In this document: in pieces, positions 15,635-24,416 of the stretch
How the letters are laid out: each line of letters begins with the position of its first letter
How positions within the stretch are numbered: position 1 is the first letter of the stretch
Assembly: GCA_030066045.1 (NCBI GenBank)
Contig: JASJCJ010000013.1
Span: forward strand, 1-50,875
Origin: Calothrix sp. MO_167.B12
GTDB taxonomy: Bacteria > Cyanobacteriota > Cyanobacteriia > Cyanobacteriales > Nostocaceae
Reading direction: 5' to 3'
DNA: 50,875 nucleotides
Made by a program: the position numbers and the translations under genes
Notes under the pieces: generated by a model
The model's database searches: none
Told to the model about the DNA's origin: nothing
Seen by the model: the letters and a program-made list of their open reading frames with translations, nothing else

Positions 15635-15985
15635 ATGGCTACTTGGCAATGTGTAAAGCAATGTGGAGCTTGTTGTCACCTCGAACCGGAGGAGCGTCCA
15701 GAGATATATGAGTATTTGTTACCAGAGGAACTGGAGTTATATCTGAGCATGGTTGGAGAAGGGGGATGGTGTGTTAATTTCGATCGCGAAACCAGAGAAT
15801 GTAAAATTTATGCTAATCGTCCCCGTTTTTGTCGTGTAGAGCCAGAGATATTTGAAGAAATGTATGGTGTTCCACCCCAAGAGTTAAATGACTTTGCGAT
15901 TGAATGTTGTCGCCAGCAAATAGAAGGGGTATATGGGTGGCGCAGTCTGGAAATACTACGCTTTGACAAAGCTGTTGGGATTTAG
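15635..15985 (+). CDS. YkgJ-family cysteine-cluster protein
   Basis: A 116-aa protein with the Zn/Fe-chelating Cys-cluster arrangement of the YkgJ family: CVKQCGACCHL near the N-terminus, CVNF and CKIYANRPRFCR in the middle, and ECCRQQI near the C-terminus. The order CxxxCGxCC...C...CxIYxxRPxxCR is diagnostic. The biochemical role of the family is not established; metal or Fe-S cluster binding is assumed from the cysteines. It is divergent from psb30 with about 160 bases between. Confidence 0.88.
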   Translation: MATWQCVKQCGACCHLEPEERPEIYEYLLPEELELYLSMVGEGGWCVNFDRETRECKIYANRPRFCRVEPEIFEEMYGVPPQELNDFAIECCRQQIEGVYGWRSLEILRFDKAVGI

Positions 15986-16345
15986 GAGACTGTGGTCCAG
16001 TAATAAGTAATAAGTAATAAGTAATAAGTAATAAGTAATAAGTAATAAGTAATAAGTAATAAGTAGGACTTATGCAACTGGTATAGAGATTATCCTGTAG
16101 ACACGGCATCAGCAAGATAATTGTATACATAAAAATATTGTGGATGCCGTACACTGACGAAGAAATATGTGTCGCAAACATTATTTGAATTGATATCAGG
16201 TTAAAATACTGTCAATTACCATACATAAAAATAAGGATTTAAAAATTAGAACTTTAAAAGCATGAATGAAAATTGCTGATTTAACTGAAGAAGATCTCTG
16301 ATTATTTATCATCACTTCCTCCCAGGCTTTTAGGACAAGGATGAA
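15986..16345. other. Intergenic region with heptamer array and MITE-related sequence
   Basis: Nine TAATAAG heptamers (16001-16063), then AGGACTTATGCAACTGG (16065-16081), the left end of the ACTTACGCAA MITE family, running into sequence related to the second repeat at 18005-18141 (AGATAATTGTATAC, AAAATATTGTGGATGCCGT). No gene seen. Confidence 0.6.
16001..16063. repeat. TAATAAG heptamer array, nine copies (STRR)
   Basis: Nine perfect tandem copies of a 7-base unit directly after the stop of the Cys-cluster gene. Similar ATTACTT-type units occur at 44124-44155. Confidence 0.95.
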
Positions 16346-16978
16346 ATGCTCACTAAATCACCACTCGCCGAACAAAGAACAGTACTACATAACATTAGTT
16401 GGGAAACCTTTGAAGCCTTGTTAAGAGAAACTGGTGAAGACAGAGGTTCTCGATTTGCTTATGATGGCAATATTCTAGAAATCATGACCCCACTGTTTGA
16501 ACATGAAAACCGAAAGTGTAATTTTGGGAATTTCATTATTGCTTTAGCTGAAGAATTAGATATTGAAATTAAAAGTGCTGGTTCGACTACTTTAAAAAGA
16601 AAAATTGTCAGAAAGGGTATAGAACCAGATAACTGTTATTATATCCAGAACGAGCCATCTGTTAGAGCAAATACAAAACTTGATTTAGAAACAGATCCGC
16701 CGCCAGATTTAGCAATTGAAATTGATATTACCAGCACTTCTGTAGATAAAATGTCAATTTATTTGGCTTTAGGGATAACTGAACTCTGGAGATATGATGG
16801 GGAAGATTTAATATTTTACCAGTTGGTAAATGGGAAATATATGACAAGAGAACATAGCGTCGCTTTTCCTATAGTGTCAGTACAGGAAATGAGGAATTTT
16901 CTCGAACAGAGTAAAACAATGGGAGAAATCGCTTTATTAAAATCCTTCCGTGCTTGGGTAAAACAAAAGCTTGGGTAA
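16346..16978 (+). CDS. Uma2-family (DUF820) restriction-endonuclease-like protein
   Basis: A 210-aa protein of the Uma2/DUF820 family, which has a PD-(D/E)XK nuclease fold and is greatly expanded in cyanobacteria. The N-terminus SWETFEALLRETGEDRGSRF and YDGNILEIMTPLFEHE, the GIEPDNCYYIQNE region, PPPDLAIEIDITSTSVDK (the D...ExD core) and the following helix and strand YLALGITELWRYD are all characteristic. Its function is unproven. AAGGA stands 5 bases before ATG 16346. Confidence 0.9.
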   Translation: MLTKSPLAEQRTVLHNISWETFEALLRETGEDRGSRFAYDGNILEIMTPLFEHENRKCNFGNFIIALAEELDIEIKSAGSTTLKRKIVRKGIEPDNCYYIQNEPSVRANTKLDLETDPPPDLAIEIDITSTSVDKMSIYLALGITELWRYDGEDLIFYQLVNGKYMTREHSVAFPIVSVQEMRNFLEQSKTMGEIALLKSFRAWVKQKLG

Positions 16979-16991
16979 AAAAACAGGATAA

Positions 16992-17100
16992 CCACATATC
17001 TTGCACCTTCTCAAGAAGCGTAAGGTGGGCATTGCCCACCCTACCAAATCATAAGGGTTACAGGCGATAATTTTCGCAATAATCATGTGTGCAAGATGTA
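16992..17100. repeat. MITE-like repeat, CATATCTTGCACC family, copy 1
   Basis: Terminal repeats CACATATCTTGCACC and GTGTGCAAGATGTA enclose a GGTGGGCATTGCCCACC hairpin. An inverted copy lies at 46062-46179. Confidence 0.75.
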
Positions 17101-17180
17101 AATAACTTAGTCGCCTATATTGGTCAATTTTAAGGAATACTGGGAAAGTGTTGTGATTTTATTCCCCAAGAATTCTAGCT

Positions 17181-17948
17181 ATGAATATATTCTCTCCTAG
17201 TTTAGTCTGGTTAAGACAATGGTTGCGGACTTTAACAGCCATATGTTTACTATTTCTTCTCATCACATGGACATTCCCCGCACAAGCAGCTACCAATATC
17301 GATCCCAAGCTAGAACAACAGGTATTAGAAATTATCCGCAAAAATCCCCAGGTAGTTATCGAATCGATACAAGCCTACCAACGACAACAGCAGAAGAAAA
17401 TACAAAGTGCTAGAGATAAATTTTTACAGGATTTAAAAAATAATCCCAAAACTATCATTGGTACTTCTCCTACCACTGGCTCCCCCACAGCTAAAGTCTT
17501 ATTGATAGAGTTTTCTGACTTTCAATGTCCTTATTGCGGGGAAGCACAGAAAACATTGAAGGCTTTACTAAATAAATATGGGAACAAGGTTCAATTAATA
17601 TACAAAAACTTCCCCTTGAGCGCGATTCACAAACAAGCCATACCAGCAGCCACAGCAGCCTTAGCAGCACATAAACAGGGGAAATTCTGGGAATATCATG
17701 ATGCTTTATTTGCTAATCAAAATAAGTTGGGCGAACCCTTATATTTAGATATTGCCAAAAAACTCAATTTAGATTTAACACAATTTAAACGCGATCGCAA
17801 ACTTGTAGCCAAAGAAGTTGCTCAAGATACAGCACTCGCAAGAAGTCTAGGACTTTCTGGTACACCTTTCTTCATCATTCAAAGTGAAGAAGCTTCTGGT
17901 GCTGTGCAATTATCTGAGTTGGATAAAATATTGTCAGGTTTGAAATAA
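17181..17948 (+). CDS. DsbA-like thiol-disulfide oxidoreductase
   Basis: A 255-aa exported protein. An N-terminal membrane anchor or signal (TLTAICLLFLLITWTFPAQA, ending AQA) places it in the periplasm or thylakoid lumen. A helical segment (LEQQVLEIIRKNPQVVIESI) precedes the thioredoxin-like domain, which has the redox motif CPYC at residues 116-119 and the cis-proline loop SGTPFFII. The helical insert between them (AATAALAAHKQGKFWEYHDALF) is typical of DsbA. Enzymes of this type introduce disulfides into secreted proteins. No DsbB or VKOR partner is adjacent. Confidence 0.9.
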   Translation: MNIFSPSLVWLRQWLRTLTAICLLFLLITWTFPAQAATNIDPKLEQQVLEIIRKNPQVVIESIQAYQRQQQKKIQSARDKFLQDLKNNPKTIIGTSPTTGSPTAKVLLIEFSDFQCPYCGEAQKTLKALLNKYGNKVQLIYKNFPLSAIHKQAIPAATAALAAHKQGKFWEYHDALFANQNKLGEPLYLDIAKKLNLDLTQFKRDRKLVAKEVAQDTALARSLGLSGTPFFIIQSEEASGAVQLSELDKILSGLK

Positions 17949-18004
17949 TTCCATCAACTGGGTTGATTTACTTAATAACGCATCAATTTTGGTTTTTTAT
18001 AAGT

Positions 18005-18141
18005 TATACCATTTTGAAACAAGAATGAGACAGATGGGTAGGGGCACGGCACCAGCAAAATAATTGTATACACCAAAATATTGTGGATGCCGTGCCCTTA
18101 CAAAGAATGTATGTGTCACAAACATTCTTTGAATTGGTATT
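18005..18141. repeat. MITE-like repeat with ATACCAATT ends
   Basis: Ends ATACCATTTTGAAACAAGAATG and CATTCTTTGAATTGGTAT are imperfect inverted repeats. The interior has GGGGCACGGCAC...GTGGATGCCGTGCCC. A related copy with the same ends but a different interior is at 37538-37661, and part of the interior recurs at about 16097-16190. Confidence 0.6.
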
Positions 18142-18308
18142 AGGACTTACGCAACTGGCATATTTTTTCTGTAGGGCAGGCAAAATGCGGTGTAGATTTT
18201 CTGCCCGCATTATTGCCGTTGTGTGACACTTCGATCTATATTTGAACGTAGTCATCAGGCTTGTAATCTCACGCACCAATCACCGATTGTGACAATTGCG
18301 TAAGTCTT
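18142..18308. repeat. MITE-like repeat, ACTTACGCAA family, copy 2
   Basis: Best-preserved copy. Ends AGGACTTACGCAACTG and CAATTGCGTAAGTCTT are inverted repeats (14 of 16 matching). The interior carries GGCAAAATGCGG and TTGCCGTTGTGTGACA. Confidence 0.8.
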
Positions 18309-18684
18309 GATAAGTAAAAACGCGGTTTTATAATCTTAGGATTTAAGATGAAATAAAATACAAAAGCCTACCCTGAAAAGAGCAGACATCCCTCTCCTTA
18401 ATAAGGAGAGGGAAAGATTTTTACGCAGTAAAAATTGAGGGTGAGGTTTATAGATTTGCCTATTATTTAATCTATTTTCCTTATATGTTGTCCACTCACT
18501 CAATTCATTGCTAAAATATTAAGTATTATTTATTGCATATTAAAATATTACTAAGTATTATCACCGTCACAAAATCATCAAAATGATGTGTCTAATTTAA
18601 TCTAAAAAAGAAACATTTCGGACTCAAAATACATCATCTATATCTATCGGTATACACAGTTCTAAATAAACTGAGAGGTAATTA

Positions 18685-19404
18685 ATGTATCACATCGGTT
18701 CACGAATATTTTTGTCGATTAGTGCTATCGGTACTATTTTACATCTAGGACTACCATTAAATTCCAGTCTTGCCAAATCTACATCTTATTTGGACTCAAA
18801 TGTAGTTACAAAAAATCCTCCCGTTTTGTTAGCACAAAGAAATTACCTGTCACCTTTAGAACAACAAGTAATAGCAGAAATGAACAAGGTGCGGAGAAAC
18901 CCCAAATCATACCTTTCTCTATTAAGAAACTATAGAAGCCGTTTCCAAGGAAAACGAGTCAAAATATCCAATAATGTCTTCTTAATTACTCAAGAAGGTA
19001 CAAAAGCTGTCGATGAAGCCATTGCTTTTCTACAAACAGCTCGTCCTGTGGGTGCTTTAAGAAAATCTCGAGGAATGTCTTTAGGTGCAAAAGATCACGT
19101 TCAAGATCAAGGTCCTAAAGGTGTGACTGGGCATTATGGTAGTGATGGTAGTTCCCCTAGTAATCGTATAAACCGTTACGGTCAATGGCAAGTAACTGCT
19201 GGAGAAAATATTAGTTACGGTCCCAAAACTGCTCAAGATATAGTGATGCAGTTAATTATTGATGATGGAGTTCCATCAAGAGGTCATAGAACCAATATTT
19301 TTAACCCTGCTTTTAAGGTAGCCGGGGTAGCTTTTGGCAGTCATTCTGTATACAGAACAATATGTGTAATTACTTATGCAGGCGGATATCAGGAAAAAAG
19401 ATAA
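18685..19404 (+). CDS. CAP (SCP/PR-1)-domain secreted protein
   Basis: A 239-aa protein with a Sec-type signal peptide ([19 protein letters not shown]), then a CAP domain. Seen are [19 protein letters not shown] (opening helix), [11 protein letters not shown] (His of the CAP cavity), TAGENISYG (Glu of the cavity), [19 protein letters not shown] and [13 protein letters not shown] proteins are extracellular; in bacteria their activity is mostly unknown. GAGAGG lies 8 bases before the ATG. A paralogue follows 376 bases downstream on the same strand; the two are very similar through the domain and differ mainly in their export signal. Confidence 0.9.
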   Translation: MYHIGSRIFLSISAIGTILHLGLPLNSSLAKSTSYLDSNVVTKNPPVLLAQRNYLSPLEQQVIAEMNKVRRNPKSYLSLLRNYRSRFQGKRVKISNNVFLITQEGTKAVDEAIAFLQTARPVGALRKSRGMSLGAKDHVQDQGPKGVTGHYGSDGSSPSNRINRYGQWQVTAGENISYGPKTAQDIVMQLIIDDGVPSRGHRTNIFNPAFKVAGVAFGSHSVYRTICVITYAGGYQEKR

Positions 19405-19780
19405 AGACTGAAGTTTAATATCTCCGTGATTCTTCCTTATACCAATTTTAAAACAGAATAGAACAAATAGATCCTTGTTCGGTGACGTAGCATTGCTACG
19501 TCTCTACCGAAGAATATGTTGCTGTGTTTGGTTTTCCTAAGGTCAATGCTACGGGAATCGAAGTTTAATGGTTTTGCGATCGCTTCTGGAAATTGATTGA
19601 TTATTTATGTATCTAAAAATAATGATTTATTCTCATTTTTCAAAACTCATATAGCACTACGCAATTAGGGCGCGGACATTGTTAAATGCACCAAACCTAT
19701 GAACAGTAAACTTATTATTTCTTACTTATTACTTGCGCGTAGCGCTATGATTCCTCGTTTATCTTTTTTTGAGGTCATTA
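19405..19780. other. Intergenic region between the two CAP genes
   Basis: Holds a hairpin around GACGTAGCATTGCTACGTC (19481-19499) and the inverted 32-bp dispersed sequence at 19649-19680. The duplication that made the CAP pair must predate insertion of these repeats or include them. No gene seen. Confidence 0.5.
19649..19680. repeat. 32-bp dispersed sequence, second copy
   Basis: Reverse complement of 9495-9526 with one mismatch; begins ATATAGC and ends GGACATT. Confidence 0.6.
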
Positions 19781-20479
19781 ATGCGTATTAGTAGGATATT
19801 CTCGTGGATGTTTACCCCCATGACCCTGATCACTGGATGTTCAGTAGAAAAATTACTTCCCACTAATTCTCCAGTAGCACAAAACCCCCCAGAGGATGCC
19901 ACATTTTTCTCCCAGGAAAAGAGCCTTTCCCCCCTAGAACAAAGGGTAATTGTGGAAATGAACAAGGCAAGAACAAATCCTGCTGCTTATGCTGCTATTT
20001 TGTCAGAATATAGAAAACGCTTTCAAGGGAAACGAGTACTAATTGACCATCGGGTTTATTTGCAAACTCAAGAAGGGGTAAAAGCAGTAGATGAAGCGAT
20101 CGCTTTTCTCCAAAAAGTGCGTCCAGTACCCCCTTTAAGGGCATCTCAGGGTATGTCCTTAGCCGCCAGGGATCATGTTAAGGATCAAGGTCCTAAAGGC
20201 ATCACTGGTCATAATGGTAGTGATGGTAGCACTCCCTTCATAAGACTCAAACGCTATGGTCAATGGCAATTTACTGCTGGTGAAAACATCAGCTATGGTT
20301 CCCATACAGCCCAAGATATTGTCATGCAATTAATTATCGACGATGGAGTGCGCGATCGCGGCCATCGCCAAAATATTTTTAATCCAGATTTTAAAGTGGC
20401 AGGGGTGGCTTTTGGGATTCATTCTCAATATAGGCAGATGTGTGTGATCACCTACGCCGGTGGATATTTAGAAAGTTAG
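19781..20479 (+). CDS. CAP (SCP/PR-1)-domain lipoprotein
   Basis: About 232 aa. Its signal peptide ends in a lipobox (LITGC), so this paralogue is probably lipid-anchored, unlike the upstream one. The CAP domain shows [41 protein letters not shown] and [10 protein letters not shown] chose ATG 19781 because GAGG lies 6 bases before it; an in-frame TTG at 19769 would add four residues. Tandem with the CAP gene at 18685. Confidence 0.9.
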   Translation: MRISRIFSWMFTPMTLITGCSVEKLLPTNSPVAQNPPEDATFFSQEKSLSPLEQRVIVEMNKARTNPAAYAAILSEYRKRFQGKRVLIDHRVYLQTQEGVKAVDEAIAFLQKVRPVPPLRASQGMSLAARDHVKDQGPKGITGHNGSDGSTPFIRLKRYGQWQFTAGENISYGSHTAQDIVMQLIIDDGVRDRGHRQNIFNPDFKVAGVAFGIHSQYRQMCVITYAGGYLES

Positions 20480-20586
20480 CTTTACCTGGGGGAAAATCCC
20501 CCAATTATTGATTCATCTGGAAAAAATTAGTTCCACTGAGTTGCCATCAATTTAGGATAATTACCAAAAAAACTAATTTGGAAACA

Positions 20587-20745
20587 ATGGCAGCCTTTGA
20601 ACGCAAACTATCAGCTACTATTACAGACTCCCCGTATGGTAATTATGCTTACTTTACCAGGTTAATGGATTCGCGAGCATCAGACATTGGGGCGTTCCCA
20701 GGTCACATTACCTGCCAAACGCCCGGTGGAAGTAAGCCACTGTAA
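20587..20745 (+). CDS. Small protein of 52 aa, unknown
   Basis: ATG 20587, with GGAA 5 bases upstream, opens a 52-codon frame starting MAAFERKLSATITDSPYGNY and ending CQTPGGSKPL. The composition is protein-like with no low-complexity repeats, and the spacer is otherwise free of the repeats that generate spurious ORFs here. It is convergent with the DUF1816 gene (stops about 20 bases apart). I do not recognise the family. Confidence 0.45.
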   Translation: MAAFERKLSATITDSPYGNYAYFTRLMDSRASDIGAFPGHITCQTPGGSKPL

Positions 20746-20766
20746 AAGCTCTAAACTGAAATTTGC

Positions 20767-21072
20767 CTAGGAAATTTGACCGCTAAAGGCAGGCTGTACT
20801 TTGCGGTCAATCAATTCCCCCAAGTCTTCAGCAATTGTCAAATGCTCTGGTTTGCATTTTTTCACATTTACTACAATCCCTTTAGCCCCTTCCATTTCTA
20901 AATCTTCCACATAACCTTGGCTAGCAGTTTCAGCCTCAGTAGCATTTAGAAAAGGACCAAAATAGTAAGTGCAACGGGGAGCTTGGGTAGAAATTTCTAC
21001 CCACCAAGCCAGGCCGAAGTTTTGAAAGGTACTGGTCAATGATTCCTTAATGTTATTCCAAAGCATAGTCAT
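20767..21072 (-). CDS. DUF1816-domain protein
   Basis: A 101-aa soluble protein. LAWWVEISTQAPRCTYYFGPF followed by ATEAETASQGYVEDLEMEGAKGI is the DUF1816 signature, a family confined largely to cyanobacteria and of unknown function. It is the last gene of a minus-strand run mrnC-rlmB-DUF1816, starting 71 bases after the rlmB stop. ATG 21066 is an alternative start two codons in. Confidence 0.88.
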   Translation of the reverse strand: MTMLWNNIKESLTSTFQNFGLAWWVEISTQAPRCTYYFGPFLNATEAETASQGYVEDLEMEGAKGIVVNVKKCKPEHLTIAEDLGELIDRKVQPAFSGQIS

Positions 21073-21143
21073 TGTTTTGGCAATTTATTAATTTGAGAAT
21101 GGGCTATTAAAAGGGTGACTACTAATTACTCATTTACATTTCT

Positions 21144-22196
21144 TTATACTCTGTTATCCTGGTTTTTTCCAGGGGTTGTTTGTAATTTATCTAAATGCAG
21201 GGTATTTTGCCAACGTTGTCGATACATCTCATATAGTGCCATACCTGTGGCTACAGAGGCATTGAGGCTAGGAGTTTTTCCTAACAAGGGGATAGAAACT
21301 AAGCCATCACAGGAGCGTTGGGTTAAGATACTCAGACCTTCTCCTTCAGAACCAACTACCAAAGCTACAGGGCCGCTAAAATTCACGGTATGAATCGGTT
21401 CGCTAGCAGTTGCCGCAGTACCATAAATCCAGAAACCCTCAGCTTTTAATGCTTCTAAAGCTCTTTGCAAGTTTACCACTCTGGCAACGGGAAAATTTTC
21501 TAAAGCGCCAGCAGCAACTTTGATGACTGTGGATGTGATCCCAGATGCTCTGCGCTGGGGGATCACCAATCCTTGAGCACCAATTGCTTCTGCTGTACGA
21601 ATAATTGCTCCTAAATTGTGGGGATCAGTAATTCCCTCGGCAACTATAATTACTGGTTCAGGGACAGATTGTGATTTTTCAATTAATTCATGTATATCAA
21701 TATAGCTATAGGGAGCAATTTGTGCAGCTACTCCTTGGTGGTTACCTCGTTCAGTAATTTGATCTAAACGTCTGGGTTCCACTTCATCAATGACAGTACC
21801 ATTTTCCTTGGCTTTGATAATCAGGGAATGAAAACGGGGATCGTATCTGAGTTTAGATGTAATCCAGATCCGATTAAGATCCCGTTGGTTTTCTAAAGCA
21901 GTTAGTACTGGGTGGCGACCATAAATGAGATCGCTGTTAGAGGTTTCTGATTGTGACGCAGATGTGTGGTCAAAACGGCGGTGTTTTTTCACACCGCGAA
22001 CAACCGGAGAATTCTGGCCATAGTGAGACGAAACAATTGCACTACTGACTATTCGCTTGCCCTTGAGCTTCAATGGTTTCGCGGATTTAACGCCACGATC
22101 GTGATTAATTTTTTTAGTTTTATTTGCCATGAAAATTTTTGGGTGGTTCGATTCTTGGGTATGCAGAGAATATCTGAGTTGAGCAAATGGACTCAA
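21144..22196 (-). CDS. rlmB: SpoU-family rRNA 2'-O-methyltransferase, RlmB/TrmH type
   Basis: A 350-aa protein of the SPOUT class. After a basic N-terminal region comes the substrate-binding domain ([17 protein letters not shown]...[10 protein letters not shown]) and then the trefoil-knot methyltransferase with its three motifs: [27 protein letters not shown] and [25 protein letters not shown]. coli RlmB makes Gm2251 in 23S rRNA; that specificity is assumed by family. It follows mrnC by 34 bases, the same pairing as in many bacteria. ATG 22130 (MANKTKK) is a plausible shorter start; neither start has a good ribosome-binding site. Confidence 0.9.
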   Translation of the reverse strand: MSPFAQLRYSLHTQESNHPKIFMANKTKKINHDRGVKSAKPLKLKGKRIVSSAIVSSHYGQNSPVVRGVKKHRRFDHTSASQSETSNSDLIYGRHPVLTALENQRDLNRIWITSKLRYDPRFHSLIIKAKENGTVIDEVEPRRLDQITERGNHQGVAAQIAPYSYIDIHELIEKSQSVPEPVIIVAEGITDPHNLGAIIRTAEAIGAQGLVIPQRRASGITSTVIKVAAGALENFPVARVVNLQRALEALKAEGFWIYGTAATASEPIHTVNFSGPVALVVGSEGEGLSILTQRSCDGLVSIPLLGKTPSLNASVATGMALYEMYRQRWQNTLHLDKLQTTPGKNQDNRV

Positions 22197-22230
22197 CGGA
22201 ATGGTTTTGGATATTCCTATGGATTTTTGA

Positions 22231-22848
22231 CTATACTTTGAGCTGTAGCTTTTGGAATAGTTCCGTTAAACGTTGACAGTCAGTGAGGTACAAATAGCCA
22301 ATCAAGGTTTCAAGACTAGTTGCTTGTTGGTAGACACCTACTTTAACTCGTTTGGGACGACCAGTGGCTGCGTTACGCCCCCTGCGGACAATTTCTAATT
22401 CACTAGCATTGAGATGAGGAGTAAGCGATTGCATTATTTCAGCTTGAGTTTCTGCCCTTACTTGTGCCACTACTAAGCGATGGTAATGTTCTGCTCTTCG
22501 GGGTGGCAATAGATAAAACATCCTCACATACAACTCATAAACTGCATCTCCTAAATAAGCTAAGGCAGAGGGAGAAATTTGTTGTATTTGAGCCAGAGGG
22601 ATATCTTGGGACAGTTTCTGGGTAATAGCTTTGAGTACTTGGCAATGAGATGAATCCAATTGGGAACTTTCATCTGCTGGCTCTAATTGCTTTTCCTCCT
22701 GTGATTTCACAAATTCATCATTCCTCTTTAGCGGTAAGTGGGCAGTTATACCAAGTGACACTCCTACACTTCTCTTTTTTATAAGTGTAGGCTTCTGGCG
22801 GATTACTCCTGACAAAAATTCGTTCGTGGTACTCCAATTATTTCCCAC
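22231..22848 (-). CDS. mrnC: Mini-ribonuclease III
   Basis: A 205-aa protein, of which residues about 85-205 are a compact RNase III catalytic domain without the double-stranded-RNA-binding domain. [14 protein letters not shown] carries the signature Asp and Glu, and [14 protein letters not shown] and [16 protein letters not shown] complete the fold. Mini-III trims the ends of 23S rRNA precursors in Bacillus. The N-terminal 80 residues ([10 protein letters not shown]..., [12 protein letters not shown]) are unusual for the family and may include untranslated sequence. First gene of the mrnC-rlmB-DUF1816 operon. Confidence 0.88.
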   Translation of the reverse strand: MGNNWSTTNEFLSGVIRQKPTLIKKRSVGVSLGITAHLPLKRNDEFVKSQEEKQLEPADESSQLDSSHCQVLKAITQKLSQDIPLAQIQQISPSALAYLGDAVYELYVRMFYLLPPRRAEHYHRLVVAQVRAETQAEIMQSLTPHLNASELEIVRRGRNAATGRPKRVKVGVYQQATSLETLIGYLYLTDCQRLTELFQKLQLKV

Positions 22849-23819
22849 TACCGCAGTTTTAAGTCAGGCGCGTGCCTCTCCCGACTTGAATGATTAACAT
22901 CTCGACTTCGCGGTTCGGCTGAACGCTCACCGGAAGCCTCGATGTTAAAACTGAGCGAAGTCGAAGTTTTAAAACATTCTCCTAGGTTCCTTGAAAATTT
23001 TACATACTGGAGGCAGTAGTCGGCTGTTTTTCAGCATATTTAAGACCGCACTTCCCAGTAAAACCCACTATCTTCAGTTATCTAGGTACAGCATATGGAC
23101 AGCATTCTCAGCTTGACCATTTATCATGCTACAAAAATTACTGCCTAAATTTTATCTTTTTAGTTTTTACTTTAACTTTTAGAGACATTACTTCACTTTA
23201 GACATCATACTAGATAGATTGCAATATTGATTAGTTGACGGACACTTTTTCATCCTTGGCATTGAAGGACAAGAAAATGCTTCTTAACCCTACACCTTGG
23301 GGATGATCAGATGAAGCACACCCTACCCCCTAACTCCTAAATTTTCAAGTTAGTCCCCCAGAGGAAAATTCCACAACCAAGCATGAAAATGCTTTGTGAC
23401 TAACTCCTCAAGGGCGCACGCAATGCGCCCCTACAAGTTCCGCGCTGATTAACTATTTTCAAGCTAGTCCTCCATGAACGTTTGTATACAACCAAGCATG
23501 AAAATAACTCGACTGCGTCTCCCACATCTAAGCTGTCAACCATTAACTAACAACTAACAACTAACAACTATCAATCATTTTCAAGCTAGTCCCACTCTGC
23601 GAGAAGCCGCGCTTCGCGCATCTACATGGACAATATTTTGTCCACAATCTGCCGATAAAAATACCTCCTTCATTCCGAACTCCTTCATTCCGAACTCCTT
23701 CATTCCGAACTCCGAACTCCGAACTCCGAACTCCGAACTCCCTATTTTCAACCCAAATAAAAATTAAGCTATCCAGATATGAAGATCGGATAGCTATTTG
23801 AATTTTACTGGTCAAGCTA
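22849..23819. other. Repeat-filled intergenic region
   Basis: About 970 bases with no believable gene. It includes an inverted repeat near 22890-22965 (CTCGACTTCGCG...GCGAAGTCGAAG), a copy of the GGGCGCACGCAATGCGCCC hairpin at about 23413-23431, AACTAAC heptamers at 23544-23570, and a composite array of 15-base and 7-base units (CCGAACT) at 23667-23742. Confidence 0.6.
23667..23742. repeat. CCGAACT heptamer/15-mer array (STRR)
   Basis: Three copies of CCTTCATTCCGAACT are followed by four or more copies of CCGAACT. The heptamer is the reverse complement of the AGTTCGG unit found inside recJ. Confidence 0.9.
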
Positions 23820-24188
23820 TCAAGATGACTTGATATTTTCCACAGCCACATCAACTGATGGTTGTAGGGCAAGAAACTTCTCTAAGCGAACAAGCTTGAC
23901 CGTTTGAGTAACACGAGCATTGCTGACAATTTGCAAGGTTCCGCCAGCAGTTTGAGCTTTCTTGGCTAGCTGTACTAAAGCTCCTAAACCGGAACTGTCA
24001 ACAAAGTCAATGCCTGAAAGATCCAAAATAATATTTTTTGGACCTTCGTCAATCTTGCCGCCCAGAGTCTTACGCAATGCTTGCTCTGAGAAGGCATCTA
24101 ATAAACCTGTGAGGCGGAATATCTGGCAGTTATCCCGGACTTCACGAGTACCTCTCAGGCTCACGGTTAGAGTTAGTGGCTCAGCAAT
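23820..24188 (-). CDS. STAS-domain protein, anti-sigma factor antagonist
   Basis: A STAS protein of SpoIIAA type. The phosphorylatable Ser lies in DFVDSSGLGALVQL, with LDLSGI before it and LVRLEKFLAL in the last helix. Such proteins take part in partner-switching with anti-sigma or other regulatory kinases and are inactivated by phosphorylation of that Ser. The first ordinary start is GTG 24164, but conserved-looking codons (AEPLTLTV) continue upstream to an ATT at 24188, which sits 5 bases after a perfect AGGAGG (24199-24194). I therefore take ATT 24188 as the likely start. The gene follows carA on the same strand after about 230 bases. Confidence 0.85.
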   Translation of the reverse strand: MAEPLTLTVSLRGTREVRDNCQIFRLTGLLDAFSEQALRKTLGGKIDEGPKNIILDLSGIDFVDSSGLGALVQLAKKAQTAGGTLQIVSNARVTQTVKLVRLEKFLALQPSVDVAVENIKSS

Positions 24189-24416
24189 AATTCCCTCCTA
24201 ATGGTTGAGATGAACGGTAAAGTATAGATGGTTTTTGTGCAACTTGTCTACAACCTATTGTGATCGGGTTGTGACGAAATTATGGAATCAACAAATTAAC
24301 CACAGATGGGTCAAATTGTGAGGGACAGTTCCAGGACTAAGTCAAAAATTTTCTGGCTAGTGCCTGTGTCTATCTCCATTTTCCTGTTTAACACATTCTG
24401 ACTCTTTTCATTTTTA

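Larger units (their letters stand above)
17949..18684. other. Intergenic region made of three stacked repeats
   Basis: Contains, in order, a MITE with ATACCA-type ends (18005-18141), a MITE of the ACTTACGCAA family (18142-18308) and a CCTCACCCTC long inverted repeat (18367-18450). The last 230 bases are AT-rich and precede the first CAP-domain gene. No gene seen. Confidence 0.65.

Noticed and set aside
22140-22170. GGTTCGATTC resembling a tRNA T-arm
   Set aside because: No acceptor, D or anticodon arms can be folded around it; it lies in the spacer and start region of rlmB.
23561-23872. 103-aa minus-strand ORF
   Set aside because: Its middle is a translation of the CCGAACT heptamers and its end overlaps the STAS gene out of frame.
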